Of a DNA stretch of 64,000 nucleotides, positions 12,983-27,900 are shown piece by piece. A program made the position numbers and the translations under genes. Source of the DNA: Homalodisca vitripennis. Lineage: Eukaryota > Arthropoda > Insecta > Hemiptera > Cicadellidae. The stretch is taken from assembly GCF_021130785.1 (NCBI RefSeq), contig NC_060208.1, positions 55,579,001 to 55,643,000 on the forward strand, read 5' to 3'. Positions within the stretch are counted from its first letter, which is position 1. Every line of letters begins with the position of its first letter. The notes under the pieces were generated by a model. That model was not told where the DNA came from. It was given only the letters and a program-made list of their open reading frames with translations, and did no database searches.

Positions 12983-15902
12983 TGTAATAACAATAACAAC
13001 ATACCTTTGTCAAACAGTTCAAACTATTATAGTCATGCACTACTATAGTTTCGACTTTTAATAAGTCATTTTCTGATGTTGGTTTCAATAAATATTAAAA
13101 GCAAGCATTATCCATCTGGAGTCATAAGAGTTTAAAATATATGAACTCAGCACGAAACACAACAAATAAATACGAGAAACATAATATTTGATAGTCCAGT
13201 CACACACGAATATTAAACATGATATAACCTCACAGCTGGTAGAAGACAGGACAACTCACTGAGTTTTGATCTGAGCTTGTCAACTTGTTTTTCTGAGTTT
13301 ATAATATTAAGATAAATATATACTTTCTTAAAGGATACTACTAGATTACCTTTGCATTTTTTGTTTGAACATGTTTGCATAAAATAATGCATATAGATAA
13401 GTTGTTTCCTGTATTAGCAAAACAATTGTTAATACACTATTATTATTATTGTTTACTATATTTTATCTTTATAATCCTTATTAAATTGAAATCTGATATA
13501 CTTTGGATTTTCTTAAAACTTATATAATTATACAACAAGTATCATTGAAATTTGTATTCAAAATTTAGAAATAAAATATTTTTATAACATAAAGCAAACT
13601 ACATATTTTCAGAAAAATTTATATGCAACAATTTACACTTAAAACAGGTATTTTAGTTGTGAAGGTATTTTTTTTTAAAGTTTACAAAATGGCATGGCTA
13701 TTTTGAACTTTTACCATTACAGAAATGTGGCAAAAGATTAAGTAAGTGTATTTTTATCAATTTTGGTTGAGAAATCAAAGTGTTTTCAAATGTATACAAT
13801 TATCTTTTCTTGACATCCGATTGTTAGAAATATAAAAAATTCAAAATTGTAAAAGCCCTTAAAATGGAATAAAAGAAATAGATTGTTCAATTTGCCTGCT
13901 TACTTATAAATGTTGGTGGAACAAATAAGCCAAGTTTTATCAAGATCTGATTGATAATAAGATATCCTGTTTAAGTTGACTTAGAAAATTATTCTTAGTT
14001 CTTTTGTTTTCCAATACAAGCAATGTTACATTGACGTTATTGAAGGAATAGTCTAAACATTAAATGCCATAACATACTTAAAATAAGAATTTTTTTGTTT
14101 TTTTATTTATTTTTTATTTTTATTTGTATTATTTCAACGGCATAACCATTTCAACAAGTAAGTCTCAATTTTATCTAGATGCATAACAATTGACCAAAGA
14201 AACTAATTAGTAGACAAAAAAAAAAAAAAAAACAATAGAATATGCAACCAGTAAACAAAACAATAGATACATAATGAAACAAATAGATATGAATTGTAAG
14301 ATGCATAACAAGAAAGTATAAATAGTTTTTTGTTATTTACAAAGAGTTTTAGCTCTATAAAAAGATAAGTTATAAAATCAGAAATGTTCATTTTACTTAA
14401 ATTCTACTTTATTACATTATACATATCAAAATAAAGAATAAGAATGTACAGAATATTTTACCCCATATAGTAAAAAAGTAGTAACACAATAAACTTTCAT
14501 AATAAACAAAACAATTAACAGATGAAGACAGGGCCATTGGTAGTAACATTAGACTAGTTGTTTAATAACTCTTTGTTCGTATTGTTAAAATGCGTTTGGC
14601 TAAAAACATTATAAATGGGAACAATATATTATTCTTTTCCAGATTTTTATTCAATACAGTTTCAAACCTAAATAAATTGAATGCCAATGAGATTCTCAAG
14701 TTTTATTTTAATACATAAAACAATACTTATCAATGTTAAATACAGATGGCTATTAAATACAAAAGAAAATTATCAACATTTTGTAATTGTTCATTTTGCT
14801 TTTGCTTGCCAGCAGCAACGACGGAATCATTGGAAATTCCACAAAGGATATTATTTGTCATAGAGCCTTATTTATTTGAGGGTGTTTGTTGTTGTTATGT
14901 ACTGTTTCATGTAAATTGCTTCTAATAAGTCATTTACAATGTTGTGGGCCGTAACAGCAATTGAGGTGTTGCCCTTTGTTGATGATGGCAAAGGAAAAAC
15001 ATCCTTTGAGATAAGATCTATTAGTAATAGATCAAAATTCTAGAGGGTCTGTTCACTAACACCTATGAGATGTAAACAATATAAATTCACCTAACCATAA
15101 TTTCTGTGATAAGCAATCCAAAGTTTCAGATGTAAATCTTTTGTATTCTCGTGTTCCTTTACTTAAGAGCATTTGTAAGATTTGTGTTATTTGAACATTA
15201 AATATTAATTTATCTAACTTTTAAATTGTTTGTGCTAAGCAAATCAACTATTCATATTGTACTCTACATATTAATTTATGCTTACTACACTTTAACGTAG
15301 GTATCTTTCACTAAACACACCAATTTGAAATATTACGCAAAACTTAATCCTGTAAAACATTTATGTCAAGTAAATGTAGACTAAGTTCAAATAAACACTT
15401 TGTATTAAAACATGGACTGAATTCAAAATAAATATTTACAATGTTTAATAAAATAATGTTAAACTTAGATTCACTTTTTAAAACTATGTAAATTTAAACA
15501 CTAAATTCCTAATTAGTTGGAGAATAATGATTAATACTTGAAGAATGAGTGTATAAAAGACTGTATCTGTATTGAAGTTTTGTTAATGATGTGATATATC
15601 AATAGGTTCAAGTTTAATTGTTAATGTCATAAGCTTTGTGAAGTGAAACTGAGCGATATAACAAAATTTGTTTGTAATTTTTATTTTTTTGGCTAAGCCT
15701 ATTTCTTTTAACATGGTCTTAAAACTTTTTGGTTGTTGAATCTAAACATTTGATACCAGCACTTACCCAGGATTGTGTTGTCTAAATCAAAAGAAACTTC
15801 TTTTTATAAAAAGTGTCAAAATCTGGAAATTCAGGTGATTGGTTTTTGCAGAGTATCAATCTGTGCAAACTTTGGTTAATTAAGTTATTGGATGTTTTAC
15901 AG
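11439..15902. other. AT-rich upstream DNA of the zinc-finger gene
   Basis: It contains the two TA arrays at 12.46 and 12.92 kb and homopolymer runs. No exon, RNA gene or element ends were recognised otherwise. It ends at the 3' splice site before coding exon 1 and is probably part of a 5' UTR intron (inference). Confidence 0.45.
12462..12977. repeat. Two TA arrays bracketing a 412-bp segment with a stem-loop
   Basis: (TA)n runs lie at 12462-12506 and 12919-12977. Between them is a unique segment ending in GCAC at 12836, ctgaagacggttttcaccga, and GTGC at 12866, which can fold as a small stem-loop. TA-flanked segments of this sort can be retroelement 3' ends. The family is not identified. Confidence 0.5.
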
Positions 15903-15906
15903 GATA

Positions 15907-15980
15907 ATGGACAGTCTTGTGATGGAAGACCACATCAAATATGAAGCAGAGGAGTCCGAACAATTAACAGATCACGTTTG
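15907..15980 (+). CDS. Zinc-finger gene, coding exon 1
   Basis: It encodes residues 1-24 plus two bases of codon 25, starting MDSLVMEDHIKYEAEE, an acidic N terminus. The ATG is preceded by GATA and by a 3' splice site (tttacag, ending at 15902), so this exon carries only four bases of 5' UTR and at least one noncoding exon must lie upstream. The donor is TTTG|GTGGGT at 15981. It joins exon 2 in phase 2 to give a Trp codon (TG+G). Confidence 0.72.
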
Positions 15981-18900
15981 GTGGGTAGCAATTAGATTTA
16001 TACTTTTGGAAAAATAAATTTTGTTTTTATTGGAGATTTAAATACCAGTCATGCTAAATATGTGTTTGTACTAAAATTTATATTTAATTTTTATAGTTGG
16101 TACAGTGCTTGTCTATTGAACTCTTTTCGCCATTATACGGGGGTTGTTCGGAAAATAAGTTTCTTTAATACACGTACTAACTTACATCTTGTAGTTTAAA
16201 AAAATAAATAAATTTGAAAGAATAATTTTTTTACTCAGTCTCTAGTTTATTTTTCAATTTACATCTGAGGACTTATCGTATTTTGGTACAAGCGTTCCAA
16301 TACCTATTGAATAAGATTCTGCCGCCAGTGCATGTAACTAATTGTGGCAGTTTTCTTGGCTGCGAGGTTTGACTCACTCCATTGATTGGGTTTTGTTCAA
16401 TATTGACATAAGAAATCCATGTTTCATCCTCAATGACTATTAAGAAATTCGTTATGTTCTTCATAGTAATGGCAGAAATACTAAATCTGATACCATTTCC
16501 TTTGTTTTGAGTTCATGAGTCAAGAGTTTTGGTGCCCATAAGGCATGAAATTTATGATATCCAAGTTTCTCATTCACAATATCATACTCAGTGGATTTGG
16601 TTGGGGAGGATTCCATAGATTTTCACTTATGTATAAAAAACCGTTTGTTATTTGCAATATTACATATGATATATGTGGACTAACCACTAAATGAAAGCTT
16701 ATGTTTATTTTTATTTGATTGTTTTTATCACTTGTAATCAGATAGATCACTTTAGAAAAATATACTCATACTTATGAGTTATTATTTACCTAACGATTTA
16801 TTATAGTTCTTTATTTTACAATTATAGTACTTTATAAGTAGATTTTCTCACCAGTGTTAGTAGTTTTGCATGGCAAGAAAAGTGCATTTAATAATGATTT
16901 GGTTATTTTACTAATGGGAGCATGTCAAATTACACCTAAATTGCGGTAGTAATTCATGTGATAAAATGTTATTGTGTTTGCTGTTAAAAGAATATTACTT
17001 ATACAAGGAACCGCCAGAGAGTGCAGTTGGCGGCGACCAATAGAATGGACTGGCCTGCGGCGACGTTGCCACACAACTGCCGCTGCCGCCCGGCACGGCT
17101 GGCGCATTGTGGCTGATAAGCCGCTGCGCTGTCACAACTAACACTGACACTGAACATTTAAAACTTATCAGTATAATTGAAAAACAATATTTAAAATGCG
17201 TTGGCAGTTTGCTATATTATATTTAAATTACTTTGTATAGTTTATTAATGTTACCTGTATTACAAACTAACTATCGATTAAAACAAACAAATCGTCCCCG
17301 TCAGTTAGTCAGAGTAAAGTACTTGCTTATTTCCATACAACTTTTCAGTGATTTTAAACGATTACTAAACACACACAAAATTAATATACATGTTGCTTAT
17401 ATTGGACACTGCATGACGTGTTGCTTGATTAAAAAATAATTAAAAACAATATAACAAGATAATCAATTTTTAAAATTATCGAACAATTATATATTTTTAA
17501 ATTATGAAATAATCAAATTTTCCACTAAATAATCTTTAGGCCTACTATTTTAAAATGAAATACGTTAAAAAGCATGATTGACTTAATAATATTCTTACCT
17601 TTGCACTTGTATATTATTTATTCGCTCTCAGGCGGCAACATCGTAGCCAAAACCTCGGAGTCTTCTTCATTTTCACTTTCTGCCTCACTGCTACTCGTGT
17701 CAGAATTGTCTGCTAAGTTATAATTATTTTATCTACAACACTTGTGCGGATACATTCCTTTTCAAAATCAGCTTTGCTGCAAGCTTCTGCGTGCTGAACT
17801 CTTGATTGCCAGTCTTCTTTAGTCACTTTGTCCAGAGCATCAGAACAAGTTTCTCAACGTCGGTTATTATTTTAAATGTCTTATTATTACGTGCTACCTC
17901 TCCCTTCACTTGAGCCCATACCCATTTCAATGGGATTGTACTGGCAGTGATAAGGAGGGAGCCTGACAACTGTATGTCCCATTTCATTGGCTAATACGTC
18001 GAGTTCATAAGTTTTTTGTTGGGTTTTTATATGGGAGAACCCTCATTATAAGTTCTGGTTTCGTTCTTTCATACAGTATTGTATGTTTTTTTCGAGACAG
18101 CCAATTTTGAATCTCTTCCTTTCTCCACGATGAATTTGGAATTTTCTCGGCGAGTACTGAGTGGTATGGAGCATTATCCATAACGATGATCGAGCCTTCT
18201 TCCAAAATGCATAGCAATTTTTTAAACCATTTTCTAAACGATTCAGCGTTCATTTCATCGTGATAGTCCGAACTGGATGATGTCCTTAGACCGAAAAACC
18301 CCCACTTACATTCTTGCAAAAACCCATCTTTTGCCGAACCGACATGACAAATTATTAATCTTCTACCTTTGCCGAGAGGAACCTTTAGTCCACCAGACTC
18401 AGTCGTATCCTGCCATATGTATTTTCGAGTATGGTTTTTCATTAACCCATGTTTCATCGAGGTAATATATGGGCCTACAATCACCAGATTCTCTAAGCTC
18501 TTGCATGGTTCTCAAAAATTTTAAACGAGCCGCTACAATATCATTTCGTTCCAATAAAAACTTTCTACCATCATTGGTTTTCTTATACCTGAAACCAACA
18601 TGCCTTAATAATCTATATGTTGAAGTTACCGATCCGTTGTAATCAAGTTTTTGTTTGAGATCCCTGCGTGATTCTTTTTGATGTGGGAAATTCCCCTCTG
18701 TCGTAGTACGAAAGGACAGTTCGTCTCAAAACATCTTTTTCAAAGTCGTCAAAGCCTGTTATTTTTGATTTTCGACTTCTTTGTTTTCCTGGCGTTGAAA
18801 ACTTAATTTCTGATGATGAAGATCCCATCTTCTTCGGCCAGCTTAGCTTCTTTACTTATTTTGTTGACGTTCTTTCACTTACACCACAGGCCTCAGCACA

Positions 18901-21900
18901 AACAGTTTACCACTTTGCTTAAAGTTTAGAGTTTCTCGGAAATTTGTCAACGACAGTTTTTTTGAAAAAGTTGTAAACGTTGTAAATAATACGTCGTTCT
19001 CCACTATGTAGTTGGTTTTTTCCGCTACCACTCTTACTTCCGGATGGCTGTGCACTTGAACAAACATCATCACACTCCATTTTGTCCAAATAAGGAATCA
19101 CAATAAGAAGTATATTACAATTGACACTACACAGAAAATAATCGGTACACTTATAACAGCTACTAATAAACAACACTTAAAAACACGAAAACGTTCATCA
19201 ACAGTAAAAATTCAGCACAAAATAATATACGCGTACTGGAATTGAAGAGAATGCAGTATTTTCAACCGCCACTGATGAAGCGACAATAGGCACTGACTGA
19301 CGGTCAGAGACAGGAAGGAGGAAGGGGCTGTTTCTTGGAAATAGTAATGACTCATCCGTCTGGTATTACCACCACTGCTGGCTGGTGCGGCTTTTGTTTA
19401 CAGGCATTTTCACCCGTTTCCTCCACATTTTCACTCGTCTGAATCATCTATTATGTACTGTGTTCAAATTTCATTGGATGTTATAGAAAACCGTTACTTT
19501 AGAATTTTATAAGAAAGTGCATTCATATATAAAAATACTTGTGCTGTATGATTTTTTCAACTATGACCAGTTTAAATATTTAAATCACCCACTTGTAATA
19601 AAAAACAATTTTACATAACACAGATTCAAGACTATTAATAGCCAGGTAAGGAAAAATGCTTTCAAATGGTTATAAATTTATGAGAACCGAAGTGCGTAAC
19701 AAAACCGTTGCGGCAACAATTTCCATCGTTATGTACTGAATAAGTATATTTATGGAAAAGAACATATATTTCAAATGTATTTGATAACTTTCTTACCAAA
19801 TTGAAAAATCCATTTAACATAACATGATTATACTATGCACACATGTAATGCCTTATTATATATCAATGATAATGGCATTATCTAACTGTTTAAATACGAG
19901 AAATTAACGTTTTTTTGCGGTATTTTTTATTTTTCTTTTTAATTTTATATTTCGGCTAAAGATTTTAATCCTACGATCTTCGTATATGAGTAATATAATA
20001 CAATAATTTATTTCAATCCATTTAACTCAACATGGAAATAAGCTACAGAGATGTACTTTTTTTTAAAATGACCGTAAAATTACATTTTGTAATACGTAGT
20101 TAATTAATTCAAGACAGCTCTAACATTTCTTTCGAGCGTAACGATTAAGTATTTTAAGAATGTTGGACTCGCGCGGCTTGTGGTTACAGCGGGGAACAAG
20201 TTTGGCAACGTGCCGCTCAGCTCTCGTTGGCCGCTCCAAGGTTACGGGCAAAATAGGCTCCTCCCTCAACTGCACTTTCTCGTGGTTTTTCGTATAAGTA
20301 TAAACTTCTTGCTTTATTCTAGATTATCATATAAATAAATTAATTAATAAAAATCTAACTTCTCTTTTTGATTTGCTAAAAGAGTAAATTAATTTCTCCT
20401 ACATTCAATCCGATTTAAAGTATCTACTAAAAACTTTTAAACTAAACATGTTATTGATATAAGAAACAAAATTAATGTATAGTCTACGTGAATAGACTGA
20501 GATCGGCTGAGATCTTGTAGTGGAGGGTGGTTGTTTGTGATGTTTGCTGTGTCGCACTTGCTCGTGTAACCCGCTCCATAATGTGATTCAATAAGCTACT
20601 TAGGCAGGTCTTACACAGGCCACAAAACGCGGAACTCAGGTTTTCGTTCTTTATTGCCGACTGCTTGTCTGTTGGAATTATGGAGTTGCAAACAATGGGT
20701 GAGCATCGGTGCTTTCACACAGAGTGGCCGATTTAATTGTGTAGCATCAGTCGCTGCCACAGCCAACAGTTTTTATCTTTGTTTCATCTGCGTTTTGTGG
20801 CCTGTGTGGAATCGCTCTAAATCGTGGCAGGACTGATCGTCGCGATTAGGCTTGCCCAAATCTCGCTTTTGTGAACCACTCCTATGGCCGATTAATTGTA
20901 AGAGCTCTGATATGATATAAGCGGGAAATTTTATACCATTTTTATGCTCTTTATTTGGCAAACCAATGCCTATTTTTTGTAGCTGCATCCGTCCAATTTC
21001 TGCACAAATTGTTGACATCATTCGTGACACAAGGAAAAGTTTTTAATACTTTCACCATTTCGCCGCATTTGAGAAACGAAACACCTGTATTCAAGCTGAG
21101 TAGAGACACGAGAACCTCTCAACAGTTGCCAAAGTGCCAAGGCTTAGGCCACTGCACACATGTGGTGTGTTTTGGTGCTAGATACTGAAATCAGCCACTC
21201 TGTGTCAAAAACACAATCTTTTTCTGTTTTTATGTGTAATGTTTATAAACAATATTGACCGTGAATTTGATAATTAAGATTGAGTGGGAACCCTGTATAC
21301 ATTTATTAATTGTTATCAACAAGTATAGTTCTGTATTTTAATTCCATAATTTACAGAATATGTTGTTGATAATTGATTACTTTACCTTACACTGTTACAT
21401 ATAATGTGCTGGTACATAAAAGAACTTAGTTTTATATTATTGCTGATTTATTGTGAAATATTATAGATGCTCAAATGGTGTTCAATAATAAGCAACCAAT
21501 TTAAATTTGTTTTTGATGTTAAAGTATACAGTTAGCCGTTTCAACATAAATTATAATAAAACACAAAGGTATGCTTCGACATTTTGAATATTGTTCCAGG
21601 AATTTCTTTATCAAATGTATTAACCTTATTTAAGCTATTTTAAATTTTTGTTGCAGGGAAGAGGTGATAATCGAGGATGGTGACGTGCCAGCCTGGACTC
21701 AAGATGTTGAGGTGATTAAAATTAAATGTACTTTCTTAACTCGTTTACTGCGTAAGTCGACTGCAGTTGTCTTAACATTTTTCCATTGACCTTATAAACC
21801 AACTGTAGTCCATGACAATATAAAAACTTCTCTGTGTGAGTAAATTGTATGGTTACCAGAAGTTTATATACACAGTTACACAACATCTAATCCTAGCAGA

Positions 21901-24900
21901 GCACTGGTGCTATAACTGTCTTGTTAGTTGCTTTGCTACTTTTGACATGGCTGGAAGAAAGGCGATTTCTAGTTTTTACTTTTCTCAATGCTGTATGTAT
22001 GTATATCATGGATGGTATATGGTTAAGGGGTAGAAAAACTTGTCAGAGAAGAAATCTCTCTCCGAGAAAGATTGAATGTATGTTGATTATTATTTAAATT
22101 TCCCAAATGTCAAGGAAAGGAGGATTGGACTCGAGAAAGTAGCCTTCTTCCAACCAAGGAACGAGGAACATCTCATAATATACAAAGTAATATTAACCAT
22201 TCCCACCATAGCTATGTTGTGTTTAGAACTGTATTGTTGTAATGCTCAGTAACTGGAACGTGACAACAGTTCTCATGTGTCATTTTGATGCAAAGTAGTC
22301 TTGTGATCCGTGTTATCGTCTCTTTTTTCCCTGTTCTTCCTGGTTTCTAGTATATGCACTGGAAAGGAATAATGCTGAATTTGTATGAGGTATTTCCTTC
22401 GGGAGCTTTCCAATTAAAAAAATAAATAGAAATGGTTTTTATTAATGGTTATTTGTATTAATTCACTTTAATATTTTCATTAACAACAGTACTGCAAAGG
22501 CCACCTTATAAATACCAGTGACATCAAATACTTCATTTTTCTAAATATTTGGAAAAACAATTATGTCCCCTTCAGGATACTCCCCTTCTGATGCTATATA
22601 TTTCTCCCATCTTCTTTTTAACTGGTTGAAACATCTCTGGAATAGAGAATAGTGTCATTGCGCCTATATAATCTAGATGATGAGGTGTTCTCATTGTCTC
22701 ATCCATACACTTGAATAGAGCTAAACTCGACATTTGCATCGAATCAACCATTCCCACCATAGCTAATTTATGTATAAAACTGTATTGTAGTACCTGGAAC
22801 ATTTAAGAATTGTGAGAACGAAAAAGTAAAAGGTCCCACTGAAACTGTAGTCACAACGCAATAAAATTTCCTCGTAAGTCGTAGTTATGGATGGAATGTT
22901 TGTGACAACATGATTGTTGCAATGAATGGCTAGATTTGTACTGGTACTGGAACAATGTGTTAACCCTCCCTCCAATCCTGTCTACTGTCACTGGAAATTT
23001 TATTGGTATTCATTACACACAGTCCTCTTTAATTTGTGTTCTGGTCTCAGTAACTTCAGCCCTATTTTGTAACTTTCAAATGTTCTGTTATGTCTGTGAG
23101 GTCAGACGATTTTTTACATTAAATTCATTAGCAACCAATCAGAAGGACAGTGGACTTGTGGACTTCAGACATTGATACAAGAAGTCGTAGGTCATCCTAG
23201 GCTCGGAATAGGAAAGCTTCTCTATAAGATTAGTTTGCATATTTATTGAGCAGACCTTTTATAATTTTGAGCAAATAGACATGATTATTAATATAGGCAT
23301 TGGTTTAATTAACCCAATAATATCTGATAAATATGTAGGTATTAATTATTTGAAATTCTAGATGGAAGATGATGCAAGTGCTGATGTCACCATGGAATCA
23401 ACTGCGTCTGAGAGCACTGTGTCATCAGCAGTGGCCGTAAATCCGATGACAGGAGAGGTAAAGGCCACCTCTGAGACCATAGAGACACTGGTGGAATCTG
23501 AACTGGAACCGCAAGCAGAACCACAAATAGAACCTGATCCTGAGCCTGAATTGCATCCAATACAGCCAATAGTGACCAGTGTTACAAGTCTGGCAAAGCC
23601 AATGGCCAAGATAGTGAACTTAAATAACTTCAAGCTTTTGCCACGTGGGAGCTTTGTCAATATTGGTAACAAGAAGATGAAGCTTGTCACTCTGACAGGG
23701 GACAAGAAGTTGATTGCTGGAAAGGTAATAAGATACATGTGAAAACCAGTTCTTTAATTTTAAGTTGACATTTGCTGTATTACCAATATCATACAAAATT
23801 AGAAATTTGTGCATCTGATTTTTTTAAATTTTTGAAATATTTTTTCATAAAAAAAGCTGTGATACAGAATTATTTATATCATCCGTTTCAAACATCAAAG
23901 CAGTCAAATGAATAACTAAGTTAAAATGTTCGCCCTACTAAATCAATCCTGTAGAATTCGTTTAAATTATTATAATTTTTTTAAAGTACTAAACATTTTA
24001 GTAACACAAATTTGATTAATCTGTTTTTTATTCAAAGCTGCAATTGAAGAAATCATAATTTAATGGGTATCTTGATATTCTAAGTTGATCATTTTACTTA
24101 CCAAGTTCTTTTACACAGTATTGCTACTATTTAAGGGTGCTGCATTGAGCAGGTGAAAATATATTGTATAAACCAGTAACAGTTTTGAAATACTGTAATA
24201 CAAAATTATTTGTTCACCATGTTCAGTTTTACTCATATGTTTATTTTATACAAGTGCCATTGGGGGTTTAGTGAGACAATTAACTTCTTTTAGTAGAACT
24301 ACCTAAACTACTTCTTTTAAAACTACTGTTCCGGGTCTATGAATTGTGGAAATTGTCAAAATATAATGTGTATTCTTCATTTGACTAATGTTTCAGTGTT
24401 GTGCAAATATTAGCATTGCCTCAAACCTATTTCTGGATGTAGGTTTTTAAGAATAGGTTTTTCATAGCACTCGGCACAGAAATTGATCAGCAAAACTTTT
24501 TGGTAGGGAAGTGCAAGTTTCCCTCTCAGCAAACAAAGACAGAAATCTTTTTTCAGTAAATCTAATTCCAAATCTCTTGTTATAAACCTCTTGATTTGTG
24601 TATCTAAAGTTGAACAGTTTGCACATTCAAATAATGATTAGTGGAACGAACTTAATTGTAAAGGCAGGATTTCTGTAGAGAGAGCCATAATCTAGAATTA
24701 TTTCCAACTAAATGAACTTGACTAAACAGAAATGAAAATTATGACTCAGGAGAGTTAACTGATGACCATGCATTAGCTGGTAATTGCTATTAAAACCTCA
24801 TATATATATATATATATAAAATGAAAAATAATATATAAAACCACACCAAACTGTAACATGTAATGAAGAAGTACTCGTTACCATTAGATACTACCACTAT

Positions 24901-27900
24901 ACAGAACTAAGATTTCTGCAGCAACTTGGGATAACTGAAACAATTCCAGACAAACTGCTTGATATCACAAAACAAAAGTAAAAACATTAGTTCTCAGTAC
25001 TATTGTACGACAATTTCATACTGCGTCATATGAGACCAATCATCTGTACTTGTACCTCTACTTTAGCAAACACATTAATTTAATTGTTTATGTATATATT
25101 AATTTAACCCTTTGAGTGCCACGGGTATTTTCCGAAGGCATATGCATAAAGTGCCACGCTGTTTTTTCGCATATTTGTAAGCTTTTGGGAAAAAAAGCTG
25201 TTGTAAAATAACTACCAAACAGATTTCTATAATCTTGTTGTTGTTTTTTTCTTATTAAATTCAAAATGTGATACATATCGTTACAAATAAAATTTGATTT
25301 ATAAAAATATAAAAATTTCAGTATTTATAAAAAAAGTTTTTTACTTTTGTATAAAAAGTTAAGTTTCGACCTAATTTGTGTGTATACAATATTTTTAAGA
25401 TTTTTTTTCTTTATACCATGATAAAGGCCATATGATTCTAAATAAAACCCATGTGTAATATCTTATTCTAGAATTTTAAAAACATGGCATTATATGTATT
25501 AACAAAATGCTGCCCGGTACCGACATTTTATAAACTGTACTTCATTTGTCAGAGTTTAGAAATTACTTAGTAATGATGTAGTTTTCCCAATAAATCTAAT
25601 AAAACATTAATATAACACAAATAAATATGATTAGTAAATTTAGAAACAAATACTTGCTAACATATTTACATAAAAGTTTACATTTACTAAACAAAAACTC
25701 TAATAATATTTACACTGAAAAGTTCACGTTTTTCGCTTTAACACAACTCAAATCATACATTAATTTTGTAAAGAAATACAGTTAAATACTGTATAAGTTA
25801 ATATTTTATTGTGTATTTACTCAAATGCTTGGTTATCGGCACATAAACAACAAGAAATGCCGTTACGCAACACGGTACTCGTCCGCTACCGTCCGATACG
25901 TCGCGTGACTAGAAGACAGAATCATTGTACAGGTACTTATCACAGCCCACTATTTTTGGACGAGTTTTCCTTATCAGAGATCAAAATAAACTTCGTTATA
26001 CGTTCCTTCTTCCATAATGAATCTAAAAATACTCGAAGAGTCATACTTCCTATCTCTAATCGTCTCCAAATAGACACACGAATGACCTGACATTTTCGAA
26101 TAATGAAACGTTGTTCTTATAGTTTTTGATTTAATTGAGTGTCGTAATAACTTGTAAATTCCAAAATAGGTTAACCCTGGAACTGGCCATCATTTTTCCC
26201 AAAATGGCAGGCACTTTTTGGTGATTTTGTAAGGGTTTTGTATTTTAATCACTGCTCATCTATTTTTTAAGATACAAACATTTAAAAACATAAATGTCTT
26301 TAGAAATAGATGCAGTTTCCCAAAAAAATATTAAAGATTGAATCATTTAATATATTTTTATTTTTTTACAGATTTTTGTAAAAATATTACTAAAGAATAA
26401 ATTTTTCTCAAAATGTATAGCACCCTCTTAGGTAATATGAAAGTTTTTAGAATAATTCTAAAATATACAAAAGTTTGCTTATATACCTCAATTACAAATT
26501 ACAAAAAAAATATTTAGGTAAAAGAAGTTTATTGGTACTTTTGGATAATATATCTATAAAAACTACAAAATCTGAAAAAAGTTTGTATAGCACTATTATG
26601 TATACCATTGTAACATTTTGGAATCTATTGGATGAACAAATGTTTTTTTCTAAGAGATAAATATATGTAGAAGAGAAAAATATGATATTTATAGAGGTTT
26701 ACATTGTATAAGATATTTTTATATGGCAACAAAATTTTTTTTCTATTTTTACAAAAGTCAAAATTGTGAAATAAATGCCTAACTTTTTTAGCTAACGATT
26801 TTCTTTTCATCCAAATATTATTTATAAAGATAGAACGTTTATTGAAGTTTACAAAAATGTACAACAATGTATTTTTATCTCTATTATTTTTTTGTTAAAA
26901 AAATAAAACAAGCGATGGTCATAAAAATAAAACGCTAATACCTTCAGAAAAAGTAAATTTTTTTTACTTTTATAATAAATACCTTTGCATAAATTTAAAT
27001 CAAAATTTCATTTTAATTAAAATTAAATTGTCTACAAAATAATAAAACACTGAACCTACGTGAACATAGGCTTATTTTCAGTTTCACAAAAATCCAACCT
27101 ATTCGCTAAAACTTAACCTAACCTCTACATTTTTCACTTCACTAATTAGAAAAAAAACAATAAACAAACTTTTATTTATACACACTAAATAACGAAAAGT
27201 CTAAAATATCCAAATAAATAGCAAGCAATACACTAATACCGGCAATGACGTAATAACAACAAAGAAATCAACACGGCAACCATGCGATGCGTTGTTCTTC
27301 TCTACTGGCTGAGTCGGTGATTGCGCAACAGAACAAAAATAAAATACTAGTTCATAGTCTTCGTTGTCTATTATACTGTTGCTTAGAGCAATTCTTCCTC
27401 TTTGTTGTGATATGATTTTCACTATTTCCAGACAACGATAAAGTAACAAAAATAACAAAATTTAATGAAGCTATTTTCGACGCATTAGGCATTTTGGGAT
27501 TTTACAAAACACGAGCTTTTCAAACGCTTATTTTATAAACATTTATTTTCCTACTGGCTATTGAAAAGATGTTTCTGAAAGCCAAGAATACACTGTTTTC
27601 AATGACGACACTTACGATCGTGTAGAACGTAAACTCACGATAGGGAACTTTTACAAACATACGGTAATTTTAGCGTGTTCGGAAATTACGCAAACAAATG
27701 GCAATCGTAAATGTGAACATCCAAGTTTAGAATTTTATAATGAAAGATTTAACTTAACTATAGAGCGTTTTATGATATAATATGAAACCTTGAATCTTTA
27801 TCTTTAGATTTACGTATGTTTTACTTCAAACAAAGTAAAAATAGACTTGCTGTGAGAGATCATATTACGACATAGTTAATGCGTCGAAAATAGCTTAGTG

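Noticed and set aside
17010..17120. GC-rich patch as a CpG-island promoter
   Set aside because: It matches a patch near 20.2-20.3 kb in reverse complement on the other side of a transposase, so it is better explained as a transposon arm.
23358..23738. 126-codon minus-strand ORF opposite exon 3
   Set aside because: It is a shadow of the acidic + strand exon, which has matching splice sites and joins the rest of the gene.
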